NCBI GenBank assembly: GCA_017399695.1
Contig: JAFQBK010000002.1
Location: 1-64,000 of the forward strand
Direction of reading: 5' to 3'
Source: Clostridia bacterium
GTDB taxonomy: Bacteria > Bacillota > Clostridia > UBA1381 > UBA9506
DNA: 64,000 nucleotides
This document shows positions 35,223-44,513 of this stretch, piece after piece (within the stretch, counting starts at the first letter, position 1; each line of letters starts with the position of its first letter). Below the pieces are notes generated by a model, which saw only the letters and a program-made list of their open reading frames with translations, was not told the origin of the DNA and searched no databases. The translations under genes were made by a program, and so were the position numbers.

Positions 35223-35261
35223 CATATCCTCCAAACAATAAGCTTCATACCAAACAAAGCT

Positions 35262-35290
35262 ATTATACCTTTTGGGGCAGGCAAAGTCAA
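35262..35290 (-). promoter_or_regulatory. pnuC promoter
   Basis: On the minus strand TTGACT (35285-35290), 17 bp, TATAAT (35262-35267). The leader is only about 30 nt, too short for a riboswitch. Confidence 0.8.
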
Positions 35291-35336
35291 GGAGATTATT
35301 GGGTAGAATGAGCTTTGTTCTGTCTTTCTGTCAAGA

Positions 35337-35365
35337 TTGACCTTTCTTTTCCTTTGTGCTATAAT
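35337..35365 (+). promoter_or_regulatory. Promoter of the GGDEF gene
   Basis: TTGACC (35337-35342), 17 bp, TATAAT (35360-35365). Confidence 0.75.
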
Positions 35366-35396
35366 AAAAGGACTTGACAGAGTAAGGATGGAGCGT

Positions 35397-36482
35397 ATGA
35401 ATAAACAACAGACATTAATTAAAAATTACAGGGATAAGCTGCTTGGTCTGCATTTGGTTACGGTAGCCATCGTATCCTTTTGCGAACTGCTTGCCTACCT
35501 GATTTTTTTGTGGAGAGGTGTGTATACACTTTCTTTTGCCTGCGACTACCTCTGGCTGTATGTGGTGTTGCCGATTGTGCTGAATTTCGGGGCGCATATT
35601 GTGGCGCGGAAAATTGTAAAACGAGATACTGAAAGCCATGAAGTCAAAAATGCCGCGGTGGTGTATGCGACGCTTGTTACGGCTGTTTTGGTTTCGGTGC
35701 TTCACCGTGAATTTACTGTAACAGCCTGCGCCTTTGTGTTTCCGATGATCCTGTCGGCATTATTCAGTGACCGAAAACTGTTAAACAGAAGCCTCATTGT
35801 TTCAGTGCTCTGCGTCGTTTTAACATTGGCGATTCGGACGCTGGAACAGCCGATTGATTTAGAATATGTGATTACAGGGCTTGCTCTTTTTGGCTTTTTA
35901 GCGGTTTCGTATCTGTCGGGCAGTATCGTGATTGAAAATTCCGAGCTGAATTTGTTTGTGATTGAGAATCAGGCGATGACCAACACCCGCCTTCGTAATA
36001 AAATCAAAAAAGACCCGATGACGAACCTTTATAATCACAAAATGTTCTTTGTGGAGCTGGAGGCAGTAATCGCAGAATGCGAAACAAGCGGGAAAACATT
36101 TTGCCTTTCTATGTTTGACATTGACGATTTCAAAAAAATCAACGACGAACATGGGCACGACGGCGGCGACGAGGCCTTGCTTGCCCTTTCTAAAGTGATT
36201 CGAAGAAACTGCACAAACTCGGACGTTCCGTTCCGTTATGGCGGCGAGGAGTTTGCAATTTTGTTTAAGCAAAAGACAAAAGACGAAGCGTATGCGGTAA
36301 TGGAAAAAATCCTCCGCGAGTTTTCGTCTATACGTTTTAAATTCATTGACCGACCACTAACATTTTCCTGCGGCATCGGCGTTTTTGAGCCCGGTATGAC
36401 GAAAGAGGAAATGTTCGATGCAGCAGATGACGGGATGTATCAGGCAAAGCATAACGGAAAAAATCAGATTTATATGAAATAA
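35397..36482 (+). CDS. Membrane-bound GGDEF diguanylate cyclase
   Basis: A 361-residue protein. About six hydrophobic helices cover residues 15-185. A GGDEF domain follows (about 200-361): DPMTNLYNHKMFFVEL, FDIDDFKKINDEHGH, and RYGGEEF, the active-site signature. It would make cyclic di-GMP from two GTP at the membrane. The inhibitory R-x-x-D site expected a few residues before GGEEF is not seen. There is no recognised sensor domain besides the membrane region. ATG 35397 is preferred over ATG 35388 because the GGATGGAG stretch is better spaced. It stands alone between divergent pnuC and the pheST leader. Confidence 0.88.
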   Translation: MNKQQTLIKNYRDKLLGLHLVTVAIVSFCELLAYLIFLWRGVYTLSFACDYLWLYVVLPIVLNFGAHIVARKIVKRDTESHEVKNAAVVYATLVTAVLVSVLHREFTVTACAFVFPMILSALFSDRKLLNRSLIVSVLCVVLTLAIRTLEQPIDLEYVITGLALFGFLAVSYLSGSIVIENSELNLFVIENQAMTNTRLRNKIKKDPMTNLYNHKMFFVELEAVIAECETSGKTFCLSMFDIDDFKKINDEHGHDGGDEALLALSKVIRRNCTNSDVPFRYGGEEFAILFKQKTKDEAYAVMEKILREFSSIRFKFIDRPLTFSCGIGVFEPGMTKEEMFDAADDGMYQAKHNGKNQIYMK

Positions 36483-36485
36483 TCC

Positions 36486-36514
36486 TTGAAAAATCCATTT
36501 TTTTGTGATAGAAT
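36486..36514 (+). promoter_or_regulatory. Promoter of the pheST leader
   Basis: TTGAAA (36486-36491), 17 bp, TAGAAT (36509-36514). Confidence 0.75.
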
Positions 36515-36550
36515 ATGTAAATTGTAAAGGAAAAGTACATAAATAAAGGC

Positions 36551-36793
36551 GATGAGGAAGCAAAGTAAGTGCGCACTACCTAAAAAGAGAGGATTTCTCG
36601 GCGGCTGTGAGGAAATCCGGTTAAGGCGCAACTGAAATTTCACTTCGGAGCCGTGCGGTTGAACTGACAGTAGGCCGTGCCGTTTTGCAAACGTTATTAG
36701 CTAAAAAGAGAGCTTTGCCCTATCCGGCAAAGAATCAGGGTGGTACCGCGGATGACTCAGTCGTTCGTCCCTTGGGGACGAGCGGCTTTTTTA
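36551..36793 (+). ncRNA. T-box leader, specifier TTC (Phe)
   Basis: The T-box sequence AGGGTGGTACCGCG is at 36737-36750 and a terminator hairpin with a T-tract follows (about 36760-36793). Stem I can be built by hand: GAAG (36557-36560) with CTTC (36643-36646) and TGCGC (36570-36574) with GCGCA (36626-36630). Between these, the 3' strand ends TTC (36639-36641) then A, which is the specifier position. TTC is a Phe codon and the next genes are pheS and pheT. Uncharged tRNA-Phe is expected to allow readthrough. Confidence 0.92.
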
Positions 36794-36835
36794 TTTGCCG
36801 AAAATTGTAATGCAGGAAAGAAAGGAATGAATCGT

Positions 36836-37855
36836 ATGAAAGAACAGCTTCTTAACATCAAAGAGGAAGCGAAGAAAGTTTTGGATGCAGCAAAGACTGC
36901 ACAGGAACTGGAGGATGCGCGTGTCCGTTTCCTCGGAAAAAAAGGAGAATTAACCGCTGTATTGCGCGGGATGGGACAGCTCTCTGCCGAAGAGCGTCCG
37001 GTCATTGGTCAGATTGCCAATGAGGTGCGCGGCGAGATTGAAACCTTAATTGAAACGAAAAAGGCGTCCGTCGGTCAGCAAGAGCGCATGGCAAAGCTTG
37101 CGGCAGAAAAGATTGACGTTACGATGGCGGGAAAAGTGCCGCAGATGGGCAAGCGTCATCCGCTGACTTCGGTGCTTGATGAAATCAAGGAAATCTTTAT
37201 CGGTATGGGCTTTTCGATTGCCGAGGGACCCGAGGTAGAGCTTGACTATTATAACTTTGAGGCATTAAACATCCCGAAAGACCATCCGGCGCGCGATACG
37301 CAGGATTCGTTCTATATTACGGAAAATGTCGTGCTTCGCTCGCAGACCTCGCCTGTTCAGGTGCGTGTGATGGAAAAACAAAAACCGCCGATTCGCATTA
37401 TTGCACCGGGTAGAGTATATAGAAGTGATGCCGTAGACGCAACACACTCTCCGGTGTTTCATCAGATTGAGGGCTTGGTGGTTGATAAAGGAATTACGAT
37501 GGCCGACCTTAAAGGTACGCTTGAAACATTCTTAAAAACACTCTATGGACCGGAAGCAAAAATCCGTCTGCGTCCGCACCATTTCCCGTTTACCGAGCCG
37601 AGTGCAGAGGTGGATGTATCCTGCTTCGTGTGTGGCGGTAAGGGTTGCCGTGTTTGTAAGGGTGAGGGCTTTATCGAGATTTTAGGTGCCGGTATGGTGC
37701 ATCCGAAAGTGCTCGAGCGTTGCGGTATTGACCCCAATGTGTACAGCGGTTTTGCCTTTGGCTTGGGATTAGAGCGCGTAGTTATGCGCCGTATGAATAT
37801 TGATGATTTGCGCTTGTTCTATGATAATGACCTGCGCTTTCTGAAACAGTTTTAA
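36836..37855 (+). CDS. pheS: Phenylalanyl-tRNA synthetase alpha subunit
   Basis: A 339-residue class II synthetase subunit that charges tRNA-Phe with PheT in an alpha2beta2 enzyme. The N-terminal coiled coil is followed by the catalytic core with motif 2 ([20 protein letters not shown]) and motif 3 ([14 protein letters not shown]). A C-x-x-C pair is present at CGGKGCRVC. Length is normal. The start could be ATG 36827 or 36836; 36836 is preferred because AAAGGA is 9 nt upstream and the product begins [12 protein letters not shown], as usual in the family. Control is by the Phe T-box. Confidence 0.96.
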   Translation: MKEQLLNIKEEAKKVLDAAKTAQELEDARVRFLGKKGELTAVLRGMGQLSAEERPVIGQIANEVRGEIETLIETKKASVGQQERMAKLAAEKIDVTMAGKVPQMGKRHPLTSVLDEIKEIFIGMGFSIAEGPEVELDYYNFEALNIPKDHPARDTQDSFYITENVVLRSQTSPVQVRVMEKQKPPIRIIAPGRVYRSDAVDATHSPVFHQIEGLVVDKGITMADLKGTLETFLKTLYGPEAKIRLRPHHFPFTEPSAEVDVSCFVCGGKGCRVCKGEGFIEILGAGMVHPKVLERCGIDPNVYSGFAFGLGLERVVMRRMNIDDLRLFYDNDLRFLKQF

Positions 37856-37870
37856 GGGAGGGAGATAGCG

Positions 37871-40243
37871 ATGAAAATTCCAATGAGTTGGCTTTCAGAC
37901 TATACTGATATTTCCGGGATTAGCCCCGAAGAATACAATCACGCCCTGACGATGACAGGCTCGAAAGTTGAGGGCATTGAAAACATCGGTGACAGCGTGC
38001 AAAATGTGGTAACAGCAAAAATTATGTCCGTAGAAAAGCATCCTGATGCAGACAAATTAAAGGTTTGCCAGGTGGATACCGGAAAAGAGCAGCTTCAGAT
38101 TATCACAGGTGCAGATAACGTAAAACCCGGCCAGATTGTACCGGTGGCATTAGACGGTGCCATTCTGCCCGGCGGCGTGAAGATTAAAAACGGTAAGCTT
38201 CGCGGTCTTCCGTCTTATGGTATGATGTGTTCCTATGAGGAAATCGGTATGACAAAAGAAGATTTTCCGGATGCAGAGTACGGCATTTTAATCCTAGATG
38301 AAAATCTTCCGTTGGGAAAAGACATCCGTGAAGTCTTTGGTCTTAATGAAAATATTGTTGAGTTTGAAATCACCTCGAACCGCCCCGATTGCCTAAGCGT
38401 CATCGGTCTTGCAAGAGAAACGGCAGTCACCTTTGGTCGTCCGTTTTCGGTCAAAGCGCCCGAGGTCAAAGGCGCAGGCGATGATATCAGTAACTATATC
38501 AAAATCAGTGTAAACGATACAGACCTTTGTCCGCGTTACAGCGCAAAGGTGATTAAAAATGTCAAAATCGGTCCGTCTCCTAAGTGGATGGTTGACCGCT
38601 TAAAGGCATCGGGCATCCGCTCCATCAATAACATTGTTGACATCACAAACTATGTCCTTTTAGAGTACGGTCAGCCGATGCACGCGTTTGACCTTAACTA
38701 TGTTAGCGGCAATGAAATTATTGTCCGCCGTGCAAAAGACGGCGAGGAAATCGTGAGCTTAGACGGCGAAACCAGAAAGCTCGATTCTTCGATGCTGATG
38801 ATTTGTGATGCAAAAAACCCGTCTTGTATCGCAGGTGTAATGGGCGGAGAACATTCCGAGGTTACCGAAGAAACCAAAACGATTCTCTTTGAGTCGGCAA
38901 ACTTCTTCGGCACCAGCGTCAGAAGAACCGCACAAAAGCTCGGTCTCCGTACCGAATCGAGTGCACGCTATGAAAAAGGACTCGATGCAAACAACACCAT
39001 TCCGGCGCTGCTTCGTGCCTGCGAGTTGGTAGAACTGCTTGGCGCAGGTGAAGTGGTTGATGGTATGATTGATATTGACCATTCCGATAAAACCGAGAGA
39101 AGAATTGCGTTTGACCCGGCAAAAATCAATGCTTTCTTGGGCTGCGATGTAAAAGAAGAGGATATGGTAAAGAGCCTTACGGCACTTGGTTTTAAAGTAG
39201 AAAAGGATGAAGTTATCGTTCCGTCGTTTCGTGCCGATGTCGAGGGCTTTGCTGATGTGGCTGAGGAAGTGGTCCGAATTTTCGGCTATGACAAGATTCC
39301 GTCGACCCTGATGCGCAGCGAAACCGTTTCTGCGGTCAAAACGCCGAAACAGATGGCAGAGGATAAGGTTAGGGATATTCTGACCGCTTGCGGTATGTAT
39401 GAAATTATCACTTATAGCTTTACCAATCCGAACTTGTTTGATAAGCTTTTGATTGATAAAGACAGCACGCTGCGTAATGTTGTAAAAATCTCGAACCCCT
39501 TGGGTGAGGAGAACTCCATTATGCGTACCACAGCGCTTTCCTCGATGATGGAAACGCTGGCAAGAAACGCAAACTTTAAGGCAGATAAAGCAAGACTGTT
39601 CGAGCTGGCAAAAATCTATTTGCCGGTTGAGGGAGAACAGCTCCCGAACGAAGAACAGGAAATTACGCTCGGTATGTTCGGTGCTTGCGACTTTTTTGAC
39701 TTAAAGGGTATCGTTGAGGCGTTGCTTTTGGGAATGAATGTAGGAAAGGTTCGCTTTGTTCCGCTGACCGATGACCCGACCTTCCATCCGGGCCGTGCGG
39801 CAGAACTTTATATCGGAAACGAGAAGGCCGGTGTACTTGGACAAATCCATCCTGCTGTTTGCGATAACTATGATATCAGCGGCGAGGTTTACGCGGCACA
39901 AATCAGCTTTGAGGCTGTATTTGGCGGTGCAGCAAGCGAGAAACAGTATCAGCCGCTTCCGAAATATCCGGCGGTCGTTCGTGACCTTGCAATTTTGGTA
40001 GACGAAGCTGTACTCGCAGCAGAGGTAGAAGAAATTATTAAGAAAAAAGCAAAGAATTTGTTTGCAGGCCTTACCTTGTTTGATGTATATCAGGGTAAGC
40101 AGGTGCCGGAGGGCAAAAAGTCTATGGCATACTCCTTAACGCTTCAGTCGGACGAGAAAACGCTGACGGATGAGGATACTACCGGCGCGGTGCAGGAAAT
40201 TTTAGAAGCATTAAAAAGCAAACTGGGTGCAGAACTCAGATAA
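37871..40243 (+). CDS. pheT: Phenylalanyl-tRNA synthetase beta subunit
   Basis: A 790-residue subunit of normal length. Domains in order: core opening MKIPMSWLSDY, an EMAP-type tRNA-binding domain (about 40-150: VEKHPDADKLKVCQVD, ITGADNVKPG), the B3/B4 editing part (SNRPDCLSVIGLARE), a B5 domain (ITNYVLLEYGQPMHAFDL is nearby), the catalytic-like domain and a C-terminal FDX-ACB anticodon domain (LPKYPAVVRDLAILVDE). It follows pheS by 15 nt with GGAGGGAG upstream. It edits mis-charged Tyr and binds tRNA. A hairpin with a short T-run follows the stop, so readthrough into aroA is probably partial. Confidence 0.96.
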   Translation: MKIPMSWLSDYTDISGISPEEYNHALTMTGSKVEGIENIGDSVQNVVTAKIMSVEKHPDADKLKVCQVDTGKEQLQIITGADNVKPGQIVPVALDGAILPGGVKIKNGKLRGLPSYGMMCSYEEIGMTKEDFPDAEYGILILDENLPLGKDIREVFGLNENIVEFEITSNRPDCLSVIGLARETAVTFGRPFSVKAPEVKGAGDDISNYIKISVNDTDLCPRYSAKVIKNVKIGPSPKWMVDRLKASGIRSINNIVDITNYVLLEYGQPMHAFDLNYVSGNEIIVRRAKDGEEIVSLDGETRKLDSSMLMICDAKNPSCIAGVMGGEHSEVTEETKTILFESANFFGTSVRRTAQKLGLRTESSARYEKGLDANNTIPALLRACELVELLGAGEVVDGMIDIDHSDKTERRIAFDPAKINAFLGCDVKEEDMVKSLTALGFKVEKDEVIVPSFRADVEGFADVAEEVVRIFGYDKIPSTLMRSETVSAVKTPKQMAEDKVRDILTACGMYEIITYSFTNPNLFDKLLIDKDSTLRNVVKISNPLGEENSIMRTTALSSMMETLARNANFKADKARLFELAKIYLPVEGEQLPNEEQEITLGMFGACDFFDLKGIVEALLLGMNVGKVRFVPLTDDPTFHPGRAAELYIGNEKAGVLGQIHPAVCDNYDISGEVYAAQISFEAVFGGAASEKQYQPLPKYPAVVRDLAILVDEAVLAAEVEEIIKKKAKNLFAGLTLFDVYQGKQVPEGKKSMAYSLTLQSDEKTLTDEDTTGAVQEILEALKSKLGAELR

Positions 40244-40250
40244 CAAGACC

Positions 40251-40284
40251 AAAAAAGGAGAATGGCATCGCCTTCTCCTTTTGC
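40251..40284 (+). terminator. Hairpin between pheT and aroA (possible attenuator)
   Basis: AAAAGGAGAA (40253-40262) pairs with TTCTCCTTTT (40272-40281) around an 9-nt loop; the T-run is part of the stem. It overlaps an ATG at 40262 that is too close to its AAGGAG to be the aroA start. Confidence 0.5.
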
Positions 40285-40303
40285 AATACCGTGGGGTGAA
40301 TGT

Positions 40304-41521
40304 ATGGAGCAGGTAGCTATTGTGCCGAAAAAGCTTTCGGGAAACTTAACGGTTCCACCGTCAAAAAGTGCGGCGCACAGACTTTTGATTTGTGCCTCTC
40401 TTTCTGCGGGCGAAAGCAGAATCGAAAATGTAGATTTGTCGCAGGATATTTCGGCGACGATTTCTGCTGCGCGTGCGCTTGGCTCACAAATCACGGAAAC
40501 CGAAAACAGTTTTTTGTGCAAAAGAGGCGAGACTTGCTTTAGCGGAGAGACTTTGATTGATTGCGCAGAATCCGGCTCGACACTACGATTTTTCATCCCG
40601 ATTGCTCTCGCCTTTGGTGGAAACTTTCGATTTACCGGGCGGGGCAGATTGTTTGAAAGACCGCTCGATAGCTATTTTGACATTTGCAGAGAAAAAGGAA
40701 TTCATTTTGAAAAGGATGAGAGTGGAATACTTTTTTGTGGCAAGCTTTCCGGTGGAACTTACACACTTCCCGGAAATGTCAGCTCGCAGTATGTTTCCGG
40801 TCTTTTGTTTGCGCTTCCGCTGCTTTCGGAGGGCTCAAAAATAGTGATTACTTCGCCTTTAGAATCAGCGGCATATGTTGATATGACGCTTTCGGCACTT
40901 TCGGCGTTTGGTATTTGCATCGAAAATAAAGATTATCAGGAATTTTATATCCGTGGAGGGCAAAGCTTCAGAGCTTGCCAAATGGCAGTCGAGGGCGATT
41001 ATTCGCAGGCAGCGTTTTATCTGGTGGCAAACGCCTTGGGGAGCGATGTCAGACTTTCGGGACTAGAAGAAAACTCTCTGCAGGGAGATAAAGCGATTAC
41101 CGAGATTATCAAAAGTATGGGCACGCCGCTTTCGGCGCGTACGATTGATGTCAGCGGGGTTCCAGATTTGGTTCCGGTCCTTACGGTACTTGCAACACAG
41201 GCAGAGGGCGAAACAAAGCTTGTAAATGCGGCAAGACTGCGCATCAAAGAAAGCGACCGTTTGGCGACCATTACACAGGAACTGACAAAGATGGGTGCTG
41301 ATATAAAAGAACTTCCCGATGCGCTCATTATTCGGGGGAAAACGAATCTTAGGGGTGCGGTCTGCGATGCGCACAATGACCACCGGATTGCGATGGCGAT
41401 TGCGATTGCGGCAACCGTGGCAGAGGGAGAGGTTACAATCTCCGGCGCAAATTGTGTCAGAAAATCCTACGGAAAATTCTGGGACGATTATCAGAAGTTA
41501 GGAGGAATTATTCATGGCTGA
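40304..41521 (+). CDS. aroA: 3-phosphoshikimate 1-carboxyvinyltransferase (EPSP synthase)
   Basis: A 405-residue enzyme of the shikimate pathway joining phosphoenolpyruvate to shikimate-3-phosphate. It has the family marks: PPSKSAAHRLLI near the start, AESGSTLRF, LRIKESDRLATI, and DHRIAMAIAIAATVAEG near the end. Start ATG 40304 is preferred: GGGGTGA lies 5 nt upstream and the product opens MEQVAIVPKK as usual, while ATG 40262 adds 14 atypical residues and its site is 1 nt away. It overlaps aroC by 8 nt, so the genes are co-translated with aroC, pheA and aroK. Confidence 0.95.
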   Translation: MEQVAIVPKKLSGNLTVPPSKSAAHRLLICASLSAGESRIENVDLSQDISATISAARALGSQITETENSFLCKRGETCFSGETLIDCAESGSTLRFFIPIALAFGGNFRFTGRGRLFERPLDSYFDICREKGIHFEKDESGILFCGKLSGGTYTLPGNVSSQYVSGLLFALPLLSEGSKIVITSPLESAAYVDMTLSALSAFGICIENKDYQEFYIRGGQSFRACQMAVEGDYSQAAFYLVANALGSDVRLSGLEENSLQGDKAITEIIKSMGTPLSARTIDVSGVPDLVPVLTVLATQAEGETKLVNAARLRIKESDRLATITQELTKMGADIKELPDALIIRGKTNLRGAVCDAHNDHRIAMAIAIAATVAEGEVTISGANCVRKSYGKFWDDYQKLGGIIHG

Positions 41522-42599
41522 TACGTATGGAAAATTATTTCGCATCACCTTATTCGGCGAGTCTCATTCGGCGGCAATCGGTGTGGTGATAGATGGCGTT
41601 CCGGCAGGAATCAGCCTTGATTTAGACGAAATCGGGCGCGAAATGAGCCGAAGAGCACCGGGAAAGGATGCAATGTCCACGCCGAGAAAAGAGGCAGACA
41701 TTCCGCAGATTGTCAGTGGATTTTTTGAGGGGAAAACAACGGGCACAGCGCTTTGTGCCATCATTGAAAATACAAACACACGCTCCGGCGATTATGAGCC
41801 GGACCTTCTTCGTCCTGCACACGCAGATTTTACGGGAAAGGCTCGTTATGAGGGATATAACGACTATCGTGGCGGTGGACACTTTTCGGGCCGCTTAACC
41901 GCACCGCTGGTCTTTGCAGGTGCAGTTGCCAAACAGTTTTTGGCAGGGTGCGGAGTTTCAGTTTGTGCCCATCTTCAGAGTGTTGCCGATATCTTTGATG
42001 AGCCGTTTGATGCCTGCGCACCAAAGATGGTTGAAAAGACGCTTTCGGCAAGGGAACTTCCCGTACTTGATGAGAGCGTCATAGAGCAAATGAAACAGGC
42101 AATTTTATCAGCAAAAGCGGACGGAGATTCCGTCGGCGGATGCGTCGAGTGTGCGATTGTCGGTTTGCCGGTTGGCGTTGGTTCACCATTTTTTGAGTCG
42201 GTGGAAAGCAGACTTTCTTCGATGCTGTTTTCCGTTCCGGCGGTTAAGGGTGTGGAGTTCGGGACCGGCTTTGCCATTTCCAAATTGCGCGGCAGCGAGG
42301 CAAACGACAGTTTTTATTTAGATAACGGAGAAATTAAAACACGTACCAATCATAACGGCGGCTTAAATGGCGGAATCACCAACGGAATGCCGGTGATTTT
42401 CCGTGCGGCAATCAAACCGACACCGTCGATAGCAAAAGAGCAGATGACGGTCAATATCGCGGAAATGAAAGAATGCAGTATGCGTGTCCATGGTCGCCAC
42501 GATCCCTGCATTGCACATCGTGCGGTCTGTGTCATCGAGGCGGCAGCAGCGATTGTAGCGGCAGACCTTTTACTGGAGGCGAAAAGCTATGGAAAATAA
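41514..42599 (+). CDS. aroC: Chorismate synthase
   Basis: A 361-residue FMN-dependent enzyme that makes chorismate from EPSP. Family motifs seen: LFGESHSAAIG, GYNDYRGGGHFSGRLTAP and GRHDPCIAHRAVCVIEA. It overlaps aroA by 8 nt and pheA by 11 nt. The need for reduced FMN fits the FMN riboswitch and flavin-related genes nearby, though this link is only suggestive. Confidence 0.96.
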   Translation: MADTYGKLFRITLFGESHSAAIGVVIDGVPAGISLDLDEIGREMSRRAPGKDAMSTPRKEADIPQIVSGFFEGKTTGTALCAIIENTNTRSGDYEPDLLRPAHADFTGKARYEGYNDYRGGGHFSGRLTAPLVFAGAVAKQFLAGCGVSVCAHLQSVADIFDEPFDACAPKMVEKTLSARELPVLDESVIEQMKQAILSAKADGDSVGGCVECAIVGLPVGVGSPFFESVESRLSSMLFSVPAVKGVEFGTGFAISKLRGSEANDSFYLDNGEIKTRTNHNGGLNGGITNGMPVIFRAAIKPTPSIAKEQMTVNIAEMKECSMRVHGRHDPCIAHRAVCVIEAAAAIVAADLLLEAKSYGK

Positions 42600-43713
42600 A
42601 ACAAAGCTTGATATGCTTCGGGAAGAAATCAACTCGATTGACCGTGAGATTGTGCGCCTTTATGAAGAGCGAATGAATGCAGCGCGTCAGGTAGGCAAGT
42701 ACAAAAAGGAACACGGGATGGAGGTCTTTGTTGCCGAACGGGAAAAAGAGGTACTAAAAACCCGCAAGAGTTGGGTAGAAAATCCTGCGTACCAAATGGG
42801 CGCGGAGGAATTGTTTGAATGCCTGATGGGGATTTCACGTACGCTTCAGCACGAAACCGTGCCGCAAGAGGCACTGCCGTCAGGCGAGCCAGTTGAGAAT
42901 CCCACAGTTGCGTTTAGCGGTGTTGCCGGCTGTTATGCCGAAGAGGCGTTGAAAAAATATTTTGGAGAAGATACCAAGTCCGTTTCTGTCGGCTCTTTTG
43001 AAGAAGTATTTACGGCACTTTCTTCCGGTCGGGCGGATTATGGGGTTGTGCCGGTGGAAAATACCTCAACAGGTGCGATTGACGATGTTCTGGATTTGCT
43101 GGGTACGGCGGGACTCTACATTGTCGGTCAGACGGTAATTGAAATTAATCATTGCCTGATGGGACTTCCCGATGCGGAGCTTTCCGAACTCCGTGAGGTG
43201 TATTCCCATCCGCAGGGGCTTTCGCAAAGCAGAGACTTTCTTAAGACATTAGAAAACATTAAGCAGATTCCGTACTATAATACAGCGGCGTCAGCCAAGC
43301 TCGTGAAAGACGAGCAGGACAAGAGCAAAGCGGCGGTCGCCAGCCGACACGCAGCAGAACTTTACGGACTTAAAATTTTAGCAGAGGGAATCAATCAGAA
43401 AGACAACAATCACACGCGCTTTGCGGTGATAGGAAAACATCTGGAAATTGCGGATGAGGCAAATGTCGTCAGTATCGAGCTGACCTTAAAGCACGAAAGC
43501 GGCGCCCTAAAGCGTGTGCTTTCACAGTTTGCGCAGGCAGGGCTGAATCTTTTGCATATTGAATCCCGTCCGCTTGCGGATAAGAATTTTGAATACCGTT
43601 TCTTTATTGATTTTGACGGAAATTTAAAAAATGACGGCGTGCAGGATGCACTCCAAAAGGCAAAAAGCGATTGCCTGACCCTGCGTGTTTTGGGTAACTA
43701 CAAGGAAAATTAA
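42589..43713 (+). CDS. pheA: Bifunctional chorismate mutase/prephenate dehydratase
   Basis: A 374-residue enzyme for phenylalanine synthesis. An AroQ-type chorismate mutase is at about 1-90 (REEINSIDREIVRLYEERM), prephenate dehydratase at about 105-280 (VAFSGVAGCYAEEA, VPVENTSTGAIDDVLDLL, NHTRFAVIG), and a C-terminal ACT domain at about 287-370 (LLHIESRP motif), where Phe feedback inhibition is expected. It starts inside the end of aroC. It completes the conversion of chorismate to phenylpyruvate. Confidence 0.95.
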   Translation: MENKTKLDMLREEINSIDREIVRLYEERMNAARQVGKYKKEHGMEVFVAEREKEVLKTRKSWVENPAYQMGAEELFECLMGISRTLQHETVPQEALPSGEPVENPTVAFSGVAGCYAEEALKKYFGEDTKSVSVGSFEEVFTALSSGRADYGVVPVENTSTGAIDDVLDLLGTAGLYIVGQTVIEINHCLMGLPDAELSELREVYSHPQGLSQSRDFLKTLENIKQIPYYNTAASAKLVKDEQDKSKAAVASRHAAELYGLKILAEGINQKDNNHTRFAVIGKHLEIADEANVVSIELTLKHESGALKRVLSQFAQAGLNLLHIESRPLADKNFEYRFFIDFDGNLKNDGVQDALQKAKSDCLTLRVLGNYKEN

Positions 43714-43732
43714 GAGATGAGGAGGAAAGCGG

Positions 43733-44242
43733 ATGGAACAAAAGAAAAATGTTGTTTTAATCGGTATGACCGGCGCAGGAAAAACGACGGTTGGTATCTC
43801 GCTTTCCTACCGATTAAAAATGCCGTTTGTAGATATGGATTCCTGGATTGAAAAAAAGGCAGGAAAATCCATCCCACAGATTTTTGCAGATGAGGGAGAA
43901 GAGGCATTTCGCGCGCTTGAGACCGAGGCAGCAAGAAAGCTGGGCGAAGAAAATGGAATGATTATTTCCACGGGCGGCGGCGTGGTAATGCGCCCGGAAA
44001 ATATGGAACATCTAAAGAAAAATGCGATTGTCGTATATTTGAATCGCAGCATCGAGGATATCGTAAAAACACTTCGGATGGAAAAACGACCGATGCTTGC
44101 CGGGAAAACAGATACGCTTTATCCAATGTATGAAAAAAGACATCCGCTGTATCTTTCCTATGCCGATATCGAGGTAGTTAACCACAGCGATTTTAAGGAG
44201 GGCGTCGAGAATGTGTATCGCGCGCTTGCCGATAAACTTTGA
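43733..44242 (+). CDS. aroK: Shikimate kinase
   Basis: A 169-residue P-loop kinase that phosphorylates shikimate with ATP. The Walker A is GMTGAGKTTVG (residues 11-21), the shikimate-binding D-x-D region is FVDMDSWIE, and the lid has MEKRPML. GGG motif ISTGGGVVM is present. GAGGAGG lies upstream. It is the last gene of the aromatic operon; its stop is followed by the promoter of the FMN riboswitch. Confidence 0.95.
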   Translation: MEQKKNVVLIGMTGAGKTTVGISLSYRLKMPFVDMDSWIEKKAGKSIPQIFADEGEEAFRALETEAARKLGEENGMIISTGGGVVMRPENMEHLKKNAIVVYLNRSIEDIVKTLRMEKRPMLAGKTDTLYPMYEKRHPLYLSYADIEVVNHSDFKEGVENVYRALADKL

Positions 44243-44254
44243 TGCACGAAGCTA

Positions 44255-44283
44255 TTGACGATTGCGTATATTAGTGGTAGAAT
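44255..44283 (+). promoter_or_regulatory. Promoter of the FMN riboswitch
   Basis: TTGACG (44255-44260), 17 bp, TAGAAT (44278-44283). Confidence 0.75.
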
Positions 44284-44299
44284 AATAATGGTTTTGTTT

Positions 44300-44416
44300 T
44301 AGGGCGAGGCGAAAATCCTCACCGGCGGTAATGAGCTTATGCTACGAGTCCGAGAGCCTTTTTGGTTGAGCAGGTGTGATTCCTGCACCGACGGTTATAG
44401 TCCGGATGAAGAAGAC
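44300..44416 (+). ncRNA. FMN riboswitch
   Basis: The conserved aptamer blocks are in order: AGGGCGAGGCGAAAATCCTC, ACCGGCGGTAATGAGC, CGAGTCCGAGAGCC, GCAGGTGTGATTCCTGC, CCGACGG and AGTCCGGATGAAGAAGA. It is followed by a terminator and by ribU. FMN binding is expected to favour termination. Confidence 0.95.
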
Positions 44417-44440
44417 AAAATACAGAATGTATGTATTTCG

Positions 44441-44472
44441 CTCCCTTTGCAAAGCGCAAGGGGAGTTTTTTC
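44441..44472 (+). terminator. Riboswitch terminator
   Basis: CTCCCTTTGC (44441-44450) pairs with GCAAGGGGAG (44456-44465) with one wobble pair, then six Ts. Confidence 0.85.
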
Positions 44473-44513
44473 ATTCCTATACAAAACCTCAAAATTATGA
44501 GGAGGTTTGTGTG

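Noticed and set aside
35223-35261. A riboswitch in front of pnuC
   Set aside because: The promoter lies too close; the leader is only about 30 nt and shows no conserved fold.
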